Shown: positions 7,312-15,581 of the stretch, piece after piece
How the letters are laid out: each line of letters starts with the position of its first letter
Position numbering within the stretch: position 1 is the stretch's first letter
Assembly: GCA_002429385.1 (NCBI GenBank)
Contig: DIZL01000033.1
Span: 1-50,920, forward strand
DNA from: Prolixibacteraceae bacterium UBA6029
Lineage (GTDB): Bacteria; Bacteroidota; Bacteroidia; Bacteroidales; Prolixibacteraceae
Direction of reading: 5' to 3'
DNA length: 50,920 nucleotides
The notes under the pieces: model-generated
The model's database searches: none
What the model saw: only the letters and a program-made list of their open reading frames with translations
Told to the model about the DNA's origin: nothing
Made by a program: the position numbers and the translations under genes

Positions 7312-10098
7312 ATGAGAAACTTAAAGAAGCCAATCATCCTGGTTGTTGTTCTGCTCGTAGTGGTTTATCTACTGAACTTATTTTTAAACTATTATGGCGA
7401 ATGGCTTTGGTTTAACAACATGAATTATGGTTCTGTATTTGACACCATGATTTTAGCAAAAGTCTTTTCATTTGCAGTGTTCTTTCTTGTTTTTGTTCTG
7501 TTTGCCGGTATTCAAATCCGCATTGCATACCAAAGAGGCAGCCTGAGCAGGCCATTCATTTCTTTAAAGCCTGACGATCCGCGACAATTTATTTTACCGC
7601 TCTATCAGGGAAAGGGTATTGCATGGTTTTGGACTGTGCTTATTTTGTTCATTGGCAGTCTTATGGGTTCAGCTGCTGTCGATCAGTGGAGCGATTTCCT
7701 GAAGTTTATCCACGCTTCTTCATTTGGAATCAGTGAACCTATTTTTGGTAAAGATGCAGGGTTCTACATTTTCAAACTTCCTACTTATCAGTTCGTTACA
7801 GGTTGGTACCTTTTTATGGTAGCCCTGACCTTTGCGGCAGTCCTGATTTCTTATTATCTTGATGATGCCATTTCAACTGCCGGAACAAACTTCCAGTCAT
7901 CCAGACTGGTAAAAAGACATCTGATCAGTCTCACAGGGTTCTTTGTTCTCGGCATTTCTGTAGTCTATTTCCTTAAGCTTTATGACATTTTATATTCCTC
8001 GCATGGAGCGGCCTACGGGCCGTCCTATGTGGATGTAAACGCTCATATTCCCGCCTATTGGGTAATTTCAATCCTAAGTATTCTGATTACTCTTCTTTTG
8101 TTTTTATCTCCGGTTATCAGGAAAAAGAAGATCATTATTTATGCCGTAGGTGTTTGGGTATTCGCACTGGTTAGTTTTGTATGGATTTATCCCGCCTTTA
8201 TCGAGCAATACATTGTAAAGCCCAATGAACTGCAAAAAGAAACTCCTTATATCCTGAATAACATTAAATTAACACGTGAAGCCTATGGCTTAAATAAAAT
8301 TAAGGTTGAGCCATTTCCTGTTGATCAAACGATCACCTATAAGGACATTCAGGAAAATAAAAATACCATAGACAACATTCGATTATGGGACCGAAGACCT
8401 TTAATACAAACCTATAAGCAAATTCAGGAAATACGGTTGTATTATAATTTTAAAAGTGTGGCTGTCGATCGTTATCAATTCGATAAATATACTCAGGTTG
8501 CAGTGGCAGCGAGAGAGCTGCCTGTTTCGCAAATTCCTGATCGTGCACAAACCTGGGTAAACGAGCATTTGATTTTTACGCATGGTTATGGTGTTGTCAT
8601 GAGCCCCGTGAATGAGATTGCACCTAACGGCATGCCAAATTTATTCATAAAGGATATCCCTCCAACCACCACCATCCCGATGGCTATCGGGACCCTTAGC
8701 TTAAAGCAAATGGGCATTTATTTTGGTGAAGAATCAGATCAGTATGTTTTGGTGAATACCAAAGCAAAGGAGTTTGATTACCCCAAAGGAGACGACAATG
8801 TGTATACCAGTTATACCGGTAAAGGTGGCGTTCTTATTTCCAGCCTCTTTAAACGTATCGTTTATGCCTGGAAATTTGCAGATATCAAAATCCTGCTTAC
8901 AGGCTATCTGACTGATCAAAGCCGCATCATGTTCCATCGTAATATATCAGAACTCGACCAGACTATTGCACCCTTTCTCACCTTCGACAGTGAGCCTTAT
9001 CTTGTGGTCGGTGAAGATGGACAACTGTATTGGATACACGATGCGTACACTACAAGCAATATGTTTCCTTATTCTGAACCTGTAACAAAAAGCATGGGTG
9101 AAAGAAGCTTTAATTACATCAATAATTCGGTTAAGGTAGTTATAAATGCTTACGATGGTGATGTTTCTTATTATGTGATAAATCCCAAAGATCCGATTAT
9201 TCAAACCTATCAAAAGATCTATCCTAAACTTTTCAAACCCTTCAGCGATATGCCCGATTTTTTGAAGTCACATATCCGCTATCCCACCGATCTGTTTAAT
9301 ATTCAAACGGAAATGTACAATGTATATCACATGACCGATCCCAAGGTATTTTACAATCAGGAAGACTATTGGGAAATACCGAATGAACTCTTTAATAATG
9401 CCCAGCAGAAAATGTTCCCTTATTATATCATCATGCGGTTGCCCAATGCAAAAGAAGAAGAATATGTCCTCATGCTGCCGCTTAATCCTTCCAAAAAGGA
9501 TAATATGACTGCATGGATGTGTGCCCGATGTGATGCGCCTAATTATGGCGATTTGATCGTATATTCCCTTCCGAAGGATAAGCTGATCTATGGCCCCATG
9601 CAGATTGAAGCAAGGATAAACCAGCAGCCGGATATTTCTGCAGAACTCACTCTATGGGGCCAGCAAGGTTCACAGGTGATCAAAGGAAACCTGCTTATCA
9701 TCCCGATTAAAAATTCGTTCCTATATGTGGAACCCCTTTATCTGCAATCGGAACATGGGCAAATCCCGGAATTAAAAAGAGTCATTGTAACGTATAACGA
9801 TCAGATTGAAATGAAAGAAACGCTGGAAGAGGCGCTTCAGGCTATCTTTAACAGTTCGGGTCAACAGGATTCACTTTCAATGAAACAAATAACGGGAATT
9901 GAAAAAACGGTGAATACGACTTTATCGTCCAAAGCCACCGAAGCCCTTGACCACTATAATAAAGCCACCGAATATCTTAAACAAGGTAACTGGGCGGGTT
10001 ATGGAAAAGAGCTGCAGGAAATGAAAGATGTTTTAACCCGGATGAGCCAGGGTAATAGCAATGCAATTAAGGAAATCAAAAAAGATAAAGCCAATTGA
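7312..10098 (+). CDS. UPF0182 family large membrane protein
   Basis: 928 residues from ATG 7312. The N-terminal third carries about seven hydrophobic segments (first at residues 9-27), the remainder is a large non-membrane domain with the family phrases RLWDRRPL, FIKDIPP and YVIV-like VNTKAKEFDYP. Function is unknown across bacteria. The frame stays open back to a TTG at 7249, but ATG 7312 follows the -7 box. Residues 456-460 (P-M-A-I-G) are encoded by an 18-bp palindrome (8675-8692), inside a loop between FIKDIPP and the IYFGEE segment. The C-terminal 80 residues are helical and charged. A hairpin terminator follows at 10150. Confidence 0.85.
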   Translation: MRNLKKPIILVVVLLVVVYLLNLFLNYYGEWLWFNNMNYGSVFDTMILAKVFSFAVFFLVFVLFAGIQIRIAYQRGSLSRPFISLKPDDPRQFILPLYQGKGIAWFWTVLILFIGSLMGSAAVDQWSDFLKFIHASSFGISEPIFGKDAGFYIFKLPTYQFVTGWYLFMVALTFAAVLISYYLDDAISTAGTNFQSSRLVKRHLISLTGFFVLGISVVYFLKLYDILYSSHGAAYGPSYVDVNAHIPAYWVISILSILITLLLFLSPVIRKKKIIIYAVGVWVFALVSFVWIYPAFIEQYIVKPNELQKETPYILNNIKLTREAYGLNKIKVEPFPVDQTITYKDIQENKNTIDNIRLWDRRPLIQTYKQIQEIRLYYNFKSVAVDRYQFDKYTQVAVAARELPVSQIPDRAQTWVNEHLIFTHGYGVVMSPVNEIAPNGMPNLFIKDIPPTTTIPMAIGTLSLKQMGIYFGEESDQYVLVNTKAKEFDYPKGDDNVYTSYTGKGGVLISSLFKRIVYAWKFADIKILLTGYLTDQSRIMFHRNISELDQTIAPFLTFDSEPYLVVGEDGQLYWIHDAYTTSNMFPYSEPVTKSMGERSFNYINNSVKVVINAYDGDVSYYVINPKDPIIQTYQKIYPKLFKPFSDMPDFLKSHIRYPTDLFNIQTEMYNVYHMTDPKVFYNQEDYWEIPNELFNNAQQKMFPYYIIMRLPNAKEEEYVLMLPLNPSKKDNMTAWMCARCDAPNYGDLIVYSLPKDKLIYGPMQIEARINQQPDISAELTLWGQQGSQVIKGNLLIIPIKNSFLYVEPLYLQSEHGQIPELKRVIVTYNDQIEMKETLEEALQAIFNSSGQQDSLSMKQITGIEKTVNTTLSSKATEALDHYNKATEYLKQGNWAGYGKELQEMKDVLTRMSQGNSNAIKEIKKDKAN
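8675..8692. repeat. TCCCG palindrome inside the UPF0182 gene
   Basis: tcccgatggctatcggga differs by one base from the perfect palindrome TCCCGATAGCTATCGGGA at 26883 and 48555. It encodes P-M-A-I-G in the host frame. The same peptide pattern arises from the palindromes in ctpA and the efflux adaptor gene. Confidence 0.75.
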
Positions 10099-10149
10099 TA
10101 CATTGAAGGTATCAGTTTCGGTGAAGTCTTAACTTCGATAAAACATCAT

Positions 10150-10180
10150 AAGGGCGGAATGAATATTCTGCCCTTTTATT
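10150..10180 (+). terminator. probable intrinsic terminator of the UPF0182 gene
   Basis: aagggcggaat (10150-10160) pairs with attctgccctt (10164-10174) with one G-U pair and a 3-base loop, followed by a T-rich run. Confidence 0.75.
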
Positions 10181-10443
10181 ATGACCTGAAGGCAATATCC
10201 AAAATACATTTTTATTGATTGGATAAGATTAACTTGCATGATCCTATTTTAAACTTCAGCATGCAGAAATACTATTCAATGAAAATATTAGGACTTCCAT
10301 CCTTTCGTTTTGGGAAACCTTATAGTCATGGAGCCTTGCGCATTATTGTAAAGAGGGATGGAATCCAATCCCAAGTGGAATTATCTTACGGCTATGGATT
10401 CTTTCATCTGTTGAATAATTACTTTTTGCTGAAGAGGTTTTAA

Positions 10444-10474
10444 AGGCCGTCTCAATGTTGTTTTGAAACGGCCT
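10444..10474. terminator. GC-rich hairpin with aggccgt arms
   Basis: aggccgtctcaa pairs with ttgaaacggcct with one mismatch around a 7-base loop. It lies in the gap between the UPF0182 gene and the convergent lipoprotein gene, so it could terminate either; on the minus strand it is followed by a short T run. Confidence 0.45.
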
Positions 10475-10533
10475 CAACTATCTTAATTCAAATAATTGTT
10501 AATGAATAGAAAACCGCATATCCTTATTAACGG

Positions 10534-11013
10534 CTATTTCACAATCAATAATGACCGGTCTATGGAATAATCAGCCTCGGTCCAAACTAAAGAATCATTG
10601 TACCATAGTTTTGTGATCTTGATCAACATATCATTATGTGATGATTCACATTTAAAAGTGTCCGTATTATTTTCGCTCCACTGAACATAGGTTATATCTG
10701 GACTGTCAGCATTTGCCATATTCAAAAACAGGCGCATCAGGTATTTCCCATCTTTCTCATAGATCATGAAATTTTTAGGGTTATCGTAATTGGCATTGTT
10801 TACTTCTTCTTTTACACCATTAATTACATAATAGGTTTTGATGTTCTCATATAAATAAGCATTCGGGTTTGAAGGATTAAGCAAATCGTTTCCGGCTTTA
10901 TCCTGTACAGAAATTTCCACTTTACGGTCAATGTTACTGGCCATTTTATCTTCCTTTTTCTTACAAGAACTAAAGAGTAAGACAACCAAAAAAACATAGA
11001 ATGTTGTTTTCAT
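10534..11013 (-). CDS. small lipoprotein of unknown function
   Basis: About 159 residues from ATG 11013. The N-terminus MKTTFYVFLVVLLFSSCKKK is a clear signal peptide with lipobox LFSSC, so the protein is membrane-anchored outside the cytoplasm. The frame extends upstream to 11100, but that extension lacks a signal, so the internal ATG is preferred. The mature part is polar and beta-rich with no motif I recognise. Single gene on the minus strand. Confidence 0.75.
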   Translation of the reverse strand: MKTTFYVFLVVLLFSSCKKKEDKMASNIDRKVEISVQDKAGNDLLNPSNPNAYLYENIKTYYVINGVKEEVNNANYDNPKNFMIYEKDGKYLMRLFLNMANADSPDITYVQWSENNTDTFKCESSHNDMLIKITKLWYNDSLVWTEADYSIDRSLLIVK

Positions 11014-11455
11014 AATTTGGATATTTAAGTGTTTATGTTGATCGCTGTTTGGTTTTTCAGAATGATCCGCTAATATAATAAGATAATTATGAAAAACCAA
11101 ATATATTTACCCCCCATTTTTATAGTTAACTGTAATTAGTTATTAGTCTGCCAATTACAATCAATAAAATATAACATATTCTATAACATATAAATTTAGG
11201 GTTGCCTTTTTAAGGGTGGTTGAGATTCCATCCCACCGCTTGGAGAGTCCTAACTATCATGGAACAGAGTGTATTGCTGAAAAAAGAGTTGAAGTGCTTT
11301 TTGAAAACCTCTAATTTAAGAATATTGCCTGCCGAACAATTATGCCATTAATTGCGTTCTTTTTACTATATTTAATTAGTTGATTCCATTCAACCGATTG
11401 GTTTGTTTGCACTTTATTTTTCACAAGTCTTATTCGTCCACTAAAGGTTGGTGTT
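11014..11455. other. intergenic region before cfa
   Basis: No gene or clear hairpin is seen. It separates divergent genes and is AT-rich; promoters for both should lie here, but no unambiguous consensus pair was found. Confidence 0.4.
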
Positions 11456-12574
11456 ATGAGAAATAAATACAAAGAATTAGCAGAAGAGTTCCTGGATTAT
11501 GCAGGAGTTAAGATTAATGGCAGTAATTCGTGGGATATCCACATTCACAACGAGGAATTCTACGTCCGTGCAATTACTGAAGGGTCTTTAGGGGTTGGCG
11601 AATCGTATATGGACGCCTGGTGGGATGTGGAGCGGGTGGATGAATTCGTATCCCGTATAATCAGGGCCCGGGTCGATAAAAAAATACAGCGAAAGATCCC
11701 GCTGCTCTTTCAGCTTTTAACCCTAAGGCTCTTAAACCTGCAATCGAAGCAAAGAGCCTTTATTGTTGGAGAAAAGCATTACGATTTGGGAAATGAATTG
11801 TTCCGGAACATGCTCGACCAGCGGATGAATTACAGTTGTGCTTACTGGAAAGATGCCCAAACTCTGGATCAGGCGCAGGAAAACAAACTGGAACTGATTT
11901 GCCGTAAACTCTACCTTGAACCGGGCATGCGGGTCCTGGATATCGGCTGTGGATGGGGCGCTTTCGGAAAATATGCCGCCGAAAAATACAAAGTCAAAGT
12001 GGTGGGTATTTCAGTTTCGAAACAACAGGTTGCCTATGGACAACAAGTATGTGAAGGACTCCCGGTTGAATTCCGCCTCATGGATTACCGCGATCTGAAC
12101 GAAAAGTTTGACCGTATCGTAAGCGTCGGCATGTTTGAACACGTGGGACATAAAAATTACCGAACCTTCTTCGAAGTGGCCAATAAATGCATGGTTGATG
12201 ACGGCTTGTTTCTGCTGCATACTATTGGCCGCATCAGATCACTTAAAACTCTTGATCCCTGGATGCTTAAATACATTTTCCCAAACGGAATGCTTCCTGC
12301 TCTTCGTGAAATCGACTGGGCCATTGAAAACCTGTTTATAATGGAAGACTGTCATAACTTCGGATCCGATTACGATAAAACCCTGATGGCCTGGCACGAT
12401 AACTTCGTCCATCATTGGGACCGCATAAAAGGCCTTTATTCCGAACGCTTCTATCGAATGTGGAAATATTACCTGCTCTCTTCGGCGGCGGGGTTCAGGG
12501 CCAGGCAAAATCAGCTCTGGCAGATTGTCCTCTCCAAAAACGGCGTGCCGGGCGGTTATCAATCCATACGATAA
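11456..12574 (+). CDS. cfa: cyclopropane-fatty-acyl-phospholipid synthase
   Basis: 372 residues, close to the usual length. SAM-dependent enzyme that methylenates unsaturated acyl chains of membrane phospholipids. The SAM-binding motif VLDIGCGWGAFG sits near residue 160, after the YDLGN segment and MNYSCAYW, both typical of this family; MFEHVGHKNY and FPNGMLP follow as expected. It stands alone, with 440 bp upstream and 575 bp downstream lacking genes. A related mycolic-acid-type methyltransferase is unlikely in this lineage. Confidence 0.92.
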   Translation: MRNKYKELAEEFLDYAGVKINGSNSWDIHIHNEEFYVRAITEGSLGVGESYMDAWWDVERVDEFVSRIIRARVDKKIQRKIPLLFQLLTLRLLNLQSKQRAFIVGEKHYDLGNELFRNMLDQRMNYSCAYWKDAQTLDQAQENKLELICRKLYLEPGMRVLDIGCGWGAFGKYAAEKYKVKVVGISVSKQQVAYGQQVCEGLPVEFRLMDYRDLNEKFDRIVSVGMFEHVGHKNYRTFFEVANKCMVDDGLFLLHTIGRIRSLKTLDPWMLKYIFPNGMLPALREIDWAIENLFIMEDCHNFGSDYDKTLMAWHDNFVHHWDRIKGLYSERFYRMWKYYLLSSAAGFRARQNQLWQIVLSKNGVPGGYQSIR

Positions 12575-13150
12575 TGAGAAGCGTTCCTGTTCCCTTCTGA
12601 GACTGATTAAATCGAATTGAATAAAGTATTCTGCTGATGGTGGATTACCTCTCTATACGCATATCCATGACCATCTTAAGAACCCTGATCATCATACCCC
12701 CGTATTCCCTTTACAAATGTTTATTTGCGGAAAGGTCATACCCAAAAGTAACCAACAGGAGAAATTGTGTTGCATTCCAAACTGCATTCGGATAGGGTTT
12801 GGGCAAGGCTTGGGAGGGGATTCCTTCTTATCATCTGTGTTCTATCTGTGTTCTATCTGTGTATATTTCAGGATTTGAATACAGATAGCAATTAATTGCA
12901 AATCAAATTATAAAGCCCAAATATAAGGCAAACCCTACCCGGAACCATTTCGTGTAGGTTGGAACCCGTGTTATTGCTTTTGTGATGTACATCTGAATGC
13001 GTACAAAATATTAATCAAGTCACCTGCCAGATAGCTGTCGGGCAAAAGATTGATCCCGACGAGTTGAAGGTGAATAGAAATCTGTCGATAGGGTGTAATG
13101 CTGATACTTTTTTCGTATTTTACACCTTGAATATTTAACTTGTTCAAGAG
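12575..13150. other. gene-free region holding dispersed element copy A
   Basis: No gene seen. Most of it is taken by the 204-bp dispersed element (12795-12998). The remainder shows no clear structure apart from a degenerate TCCCG-type word near 13028-13060. Confidence 0.6.
12795..12998 (+). repeat. 204-bp dispersed element, copy A
   Basis: Matches 25923-26126 read on the opposite strand, without gaps over 204 bp. The first 148 bp (12795-12942) differ at 7 positions by eye; the last 56 bp match at 40 positions. Inside are near-tandem words ctatctgtgtt, an 8-bp stem ctatctgt/acagatag and a 12-bp palindrome gcaattaattgc (12889-12900). The 148-bp core has short opposed ends (tagggtttg and caaacccta). 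No coding potential was recognised. Confidence 0.85.
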
Positions 13151-14290
13151 ATGTACATTGTTATTGCTCCCGATTCTTTTAAGGAATGTAAGTCGGCCAC
13201 AAAGGTTGCATTAGCTATTTCAGAAGGTATAAAACGGATTTTACCCGAAGCAGAAATTATCTGTATCCCCATGGCCGATGGCGGCGAAGGAACTGTGGAA
13301 GCTTTGATTATGGCCACTGCGGGAAGGATCATTACCGCTGAGTCGGTTGATGCATTGAACCGGCCAATCAAATCGTTCTACGGGGTTTTGGGTGACGGTA
13401 AAACTGCCGTCATTGAAATGGCTGCAGCTTCAGGAATTGAATTGCTGAGGCCTGAAGAGCGAAATCCACTCCTAACCTCAACCTTCGGGACAGGGTTGCT
13501 GCTGAAGGCCGCGATGGAGGACGGATTTACAAAAATCATTATGGGCATTGGCGGAAGCGCTACCAACGATGGGGGCGCAGGAATGGCACAGGCCCTTGGG
13601 TTCGGTCTTCTGGATAAAAACGGTCATCCTATTCAATGTGGTGGCGGGTCACTAAACAAACTTCACACGATCAATCGCTCTACTGTTCATAGGCTGCTCG
13701 AAAAAGTAAAGATTACGATTGCCTCGGATGTAAGGAATCCGCTTCTGGGACCTTCAGGAGCTACGCGTATTTATGGACCGCAGAAAGGAGCAACCCCCGA
13801 AATGCTCGAAATACTTGAAGCGAACCTGGGTCATTTCTCCCAAATCCTTCATCGTGAATTTGGAGTCAACTATGGAGAACTGCCCGGAGCAGGCGCTGCG
13901 GGGGGTCTTGGTGCCGGACTGATGGCCTTTTGCGGGGCTGAAATGGGTTCGGGATTTGAACTGATTAAAGATCTTACCAACCTGGAAGAACACATCAGCA
14001 AGGCTTCGCTGGTTTTCACAGCGGAAGGGAAAATAGATTTGCAAACCGCATACGGGAAAACGGTTAGCGGGGTGGCACAACTTGCTAAAAAGTACCATGT
14101 CCCCGCAATTGCACTGGCAGCCATTGTGGCTGAGGATCTGACTACACTTTATGATCAGGGCATCAGCTCCGTTTTTGCCATCGGGGACCATCCTATGAGT
14201 AGTGAAGAATCGAAAGCCCATGCGGCAGAACTGCTTGCAGCGACTTCTGAGCGGATCATGAGGGTAATTACGGAGTGCAAAAGAATTTAA
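13151..14290 (+). CDS. glycerate kinase (GarK/GlxK family)
   Basis: 379 residues, the family's usual size. It phosphorylates D-glycerate with ATP, feeding glyoxylate, serine or sugar-acid breakdown into glycolysis. The N-terminus VIAPDSFKECKSA is the family signature, followed by MADGGEGTVEAL and the glycine-rich GIGGSATNDGGAGMAQALG, and later GAGAAGGLGAGL. Monocistronic by spacing. The product could be 2- or 3-phosphoglycerate; bacterial members of this class usually make the 2-phosphate. Confidence 0.92.
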   Translation: MYIVIAPDSFKECKSATKVALAISEGIKRILPEAEIICIPMADGGEGTVEALIMATAGRIITAESVDALNRPIKSFYGVLGDGKTAVIEMAAASGIELLRPEERNPLLTSTFGTGLLLKAAMEDGFTKIIMGIGGSATNDGGAGMAQALGFGLLDKNGHPIQCGGGSLNKLHTINRSTVHRLLEKVKITIASDVRNPLLGPSGATRIYGPQKGATPEMLEILEANLGHFSQILHREFGVNYGELPGAGAAGGLGAGLMAFCGAEMGSGFELIKDLTNLEEHISKASLVFTAEGKIDLQTAYGKTVSGVAQLAKKYHVPAIALAAIVAEDLTTLYDQGISSVFAIGDHPMSSEESKAHAAELLAATSERIMRVITECKRI

Positions 14291-14404
14291 ATAAGCACAT
14301 ATGTGCCTTTTATTCTAATTACCAATGAGTATATTTGGTTGTTTATACTAATAAGTAATTAGTATACAATGTCGTTTTGTTAAGCAAAACAACTTAGGAA
14401 AGTT

Positions 14405-14480
14405 CGTCATTGCGAGGAACGAAGCAATCTTTAAATCAATGGATTGCTTCCCACTTCGTGCCTCGTGGTCGCAATGACGG
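14405..14480. repeat. cgtcattgcgagg-type dispersed hairpin
   Basis: The left arm cgtcattgcgaggaacgaag (14405 onward) is mirrored by a right arm ending gcctcgtggtcgcaatgacgg at 14480, with the caatct/ggattg halves meeting in the centre. I recall near-identical hairpins between genes in many Bacteroidota genomes; nothing suggests a gene. Confidence 0.75.
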
Positions 14481-14561
14481 CACTAACTAAACTACATTGA
14501 ATTAGTATAGTCTGAACACCAATCGCAGCAATTTGTTACAAACGGACACACCAATCAGGAT

Positions 14562-15581
14562 ATGAATACACTGGAAGACTTTATAAATGCCATACCGAAG
14601 GCTGAACTTCATTTGCATATTGAAGGCACATTTGAGCCTGAACTGATGTTTGAGATTGCAGTCAGAAACAAGCGAAAGCTGAACTATCAGACGGTTGAAG
14701 AATTGAAGTTGGCCTATGATTTTAACAATCTTCAGGAATTTCTGGATATCTATTACAGTGGCGCCGATGTTCTCATCGAAGAACAGGATTTTTACGACCT
14801 GACCTGGGCTTATCTGCAAAAAATACATGCCCAGCATGTTCTCCACACCGAATTGTTTTTCGATCCTCAAACCCATTCTTCACGGGCCGTTCCATTCAGT
14901 AAAGTCATTTCGGGCATACACCGTGCCCTGGAAGATGGTCGTGAAAAGCTGGGAATCAGTTACAGGCTGATCCTTTCAATTCTGCGGCACCTGAGCGAAG
15001 AGTCCGCTTTTCAGACCCTTCAGGAAGCCCTGGAATACAAGGGATGGATTACTGCTATTGGCCTCGATTCGTCTGAAAACGGGCATCCCCCTTCCAAATT
15101 TGAAAGGGTATTTGCCCTGGCCAGGGAGGAAGGCTTTCTGACGGTAGCCCATGCCGGAGAGGAAGGTCCGCCCGAATATGTGTGGGAAGCCTTGAATATC
15201 CTGCATGTTTCACGTATTGATCATGGGAACAGGTCGCTCGAAGATCCTGAATTGGTTGCTGAACTGGTGAGCCGGAATATGCCATTGACCATTTGTCCGC
15301 TATCGAACCTAAAACTTAAAGTGGTAAGGGACAGGATCAATCATCCGATAGCAGATATGCTTGAAAAAGGGATGATGGCAACGGTAAATTCAGACGATCC
15401 GGCCTATTTTGGTGGCTATCTGAATGAAAATTTTCTGGAAGTAGCAAGAGCGTTAAGCCTTTCCAGGGAACAAATCGTGCAACTGGCGAAGAATTCGTTT
15501 ACCGCAAGCTTTCTGGACCCGGATGAGAAGCGAAAGATGATGGAGAAAATTGACCGGTTTTATCAGCTGAATCCGGTTTAA
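14562..15581 (+). CDS. adenine deaminase (Aah1-type member of the adenosine deaminase family)
   Basis: 339 residues. It is expected to deaminate adenine to hypoxanthine in purine salvage. Metal and catalytic motifs: HLH in KAELHLHIEG (His17, His19), HAGEEGPPEY, RIDHGNR and NSDDPAYFGGY. The phrases EGTFEPEL, YYSGADVL, FFDPQTH and LDSSENGHPPSKF are the ones I associate with bacterial and fungal adenine deaminases rather than true adenosine deaminases, so I favour adenine as substrate. This cannot be proved by eye. Its stop overlaps the end of the convergent histidine kinase gene by 4 bp. Confidence 0.85.
   Translation: MNTLEDFINAIPKAELHLHIEGTFEPELMFEIAVRNKRKLNYQTVEELKLAYDFNNLQEFLDIYYSGADVLIEEQDFYDLTWAYLQKIHAQHVLHTELFFDPQTHSSRAVPFSKVISGIHRALEDGREKLGISYRLILSILRHLSEESAFQTLQEALEYKGWITAIGLDSSENGHPPSKFERVFALAREEGFLTVAHAGEEGPPEYVWEALNILHVSRIDHGNRSLEDPELVAELVSRNMPLTICPLSNLKLKVVRDRINHPIADMLEKGMMATVNSDDPAYFGGYLNENFLEVARALSLSREQIVQLAKNSFTASFLDPDEKRKMMEKIDRFYQLNPV

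Noticed and set aside
10219..10443. Possible 74-codon gene on the plus strand (TTG start, or ATG 10261)
   Set aside because: No recognisable motif or signal, weak start, and composition like intergenic DNA; it lies between two hairpins.
14562..15581. Adenosine deaminase
   Set aside because: Phrases such as LDSSENGHPPSKF and EGTFEPEL point to the adenine-deaminase branch; the broader family name remains true.
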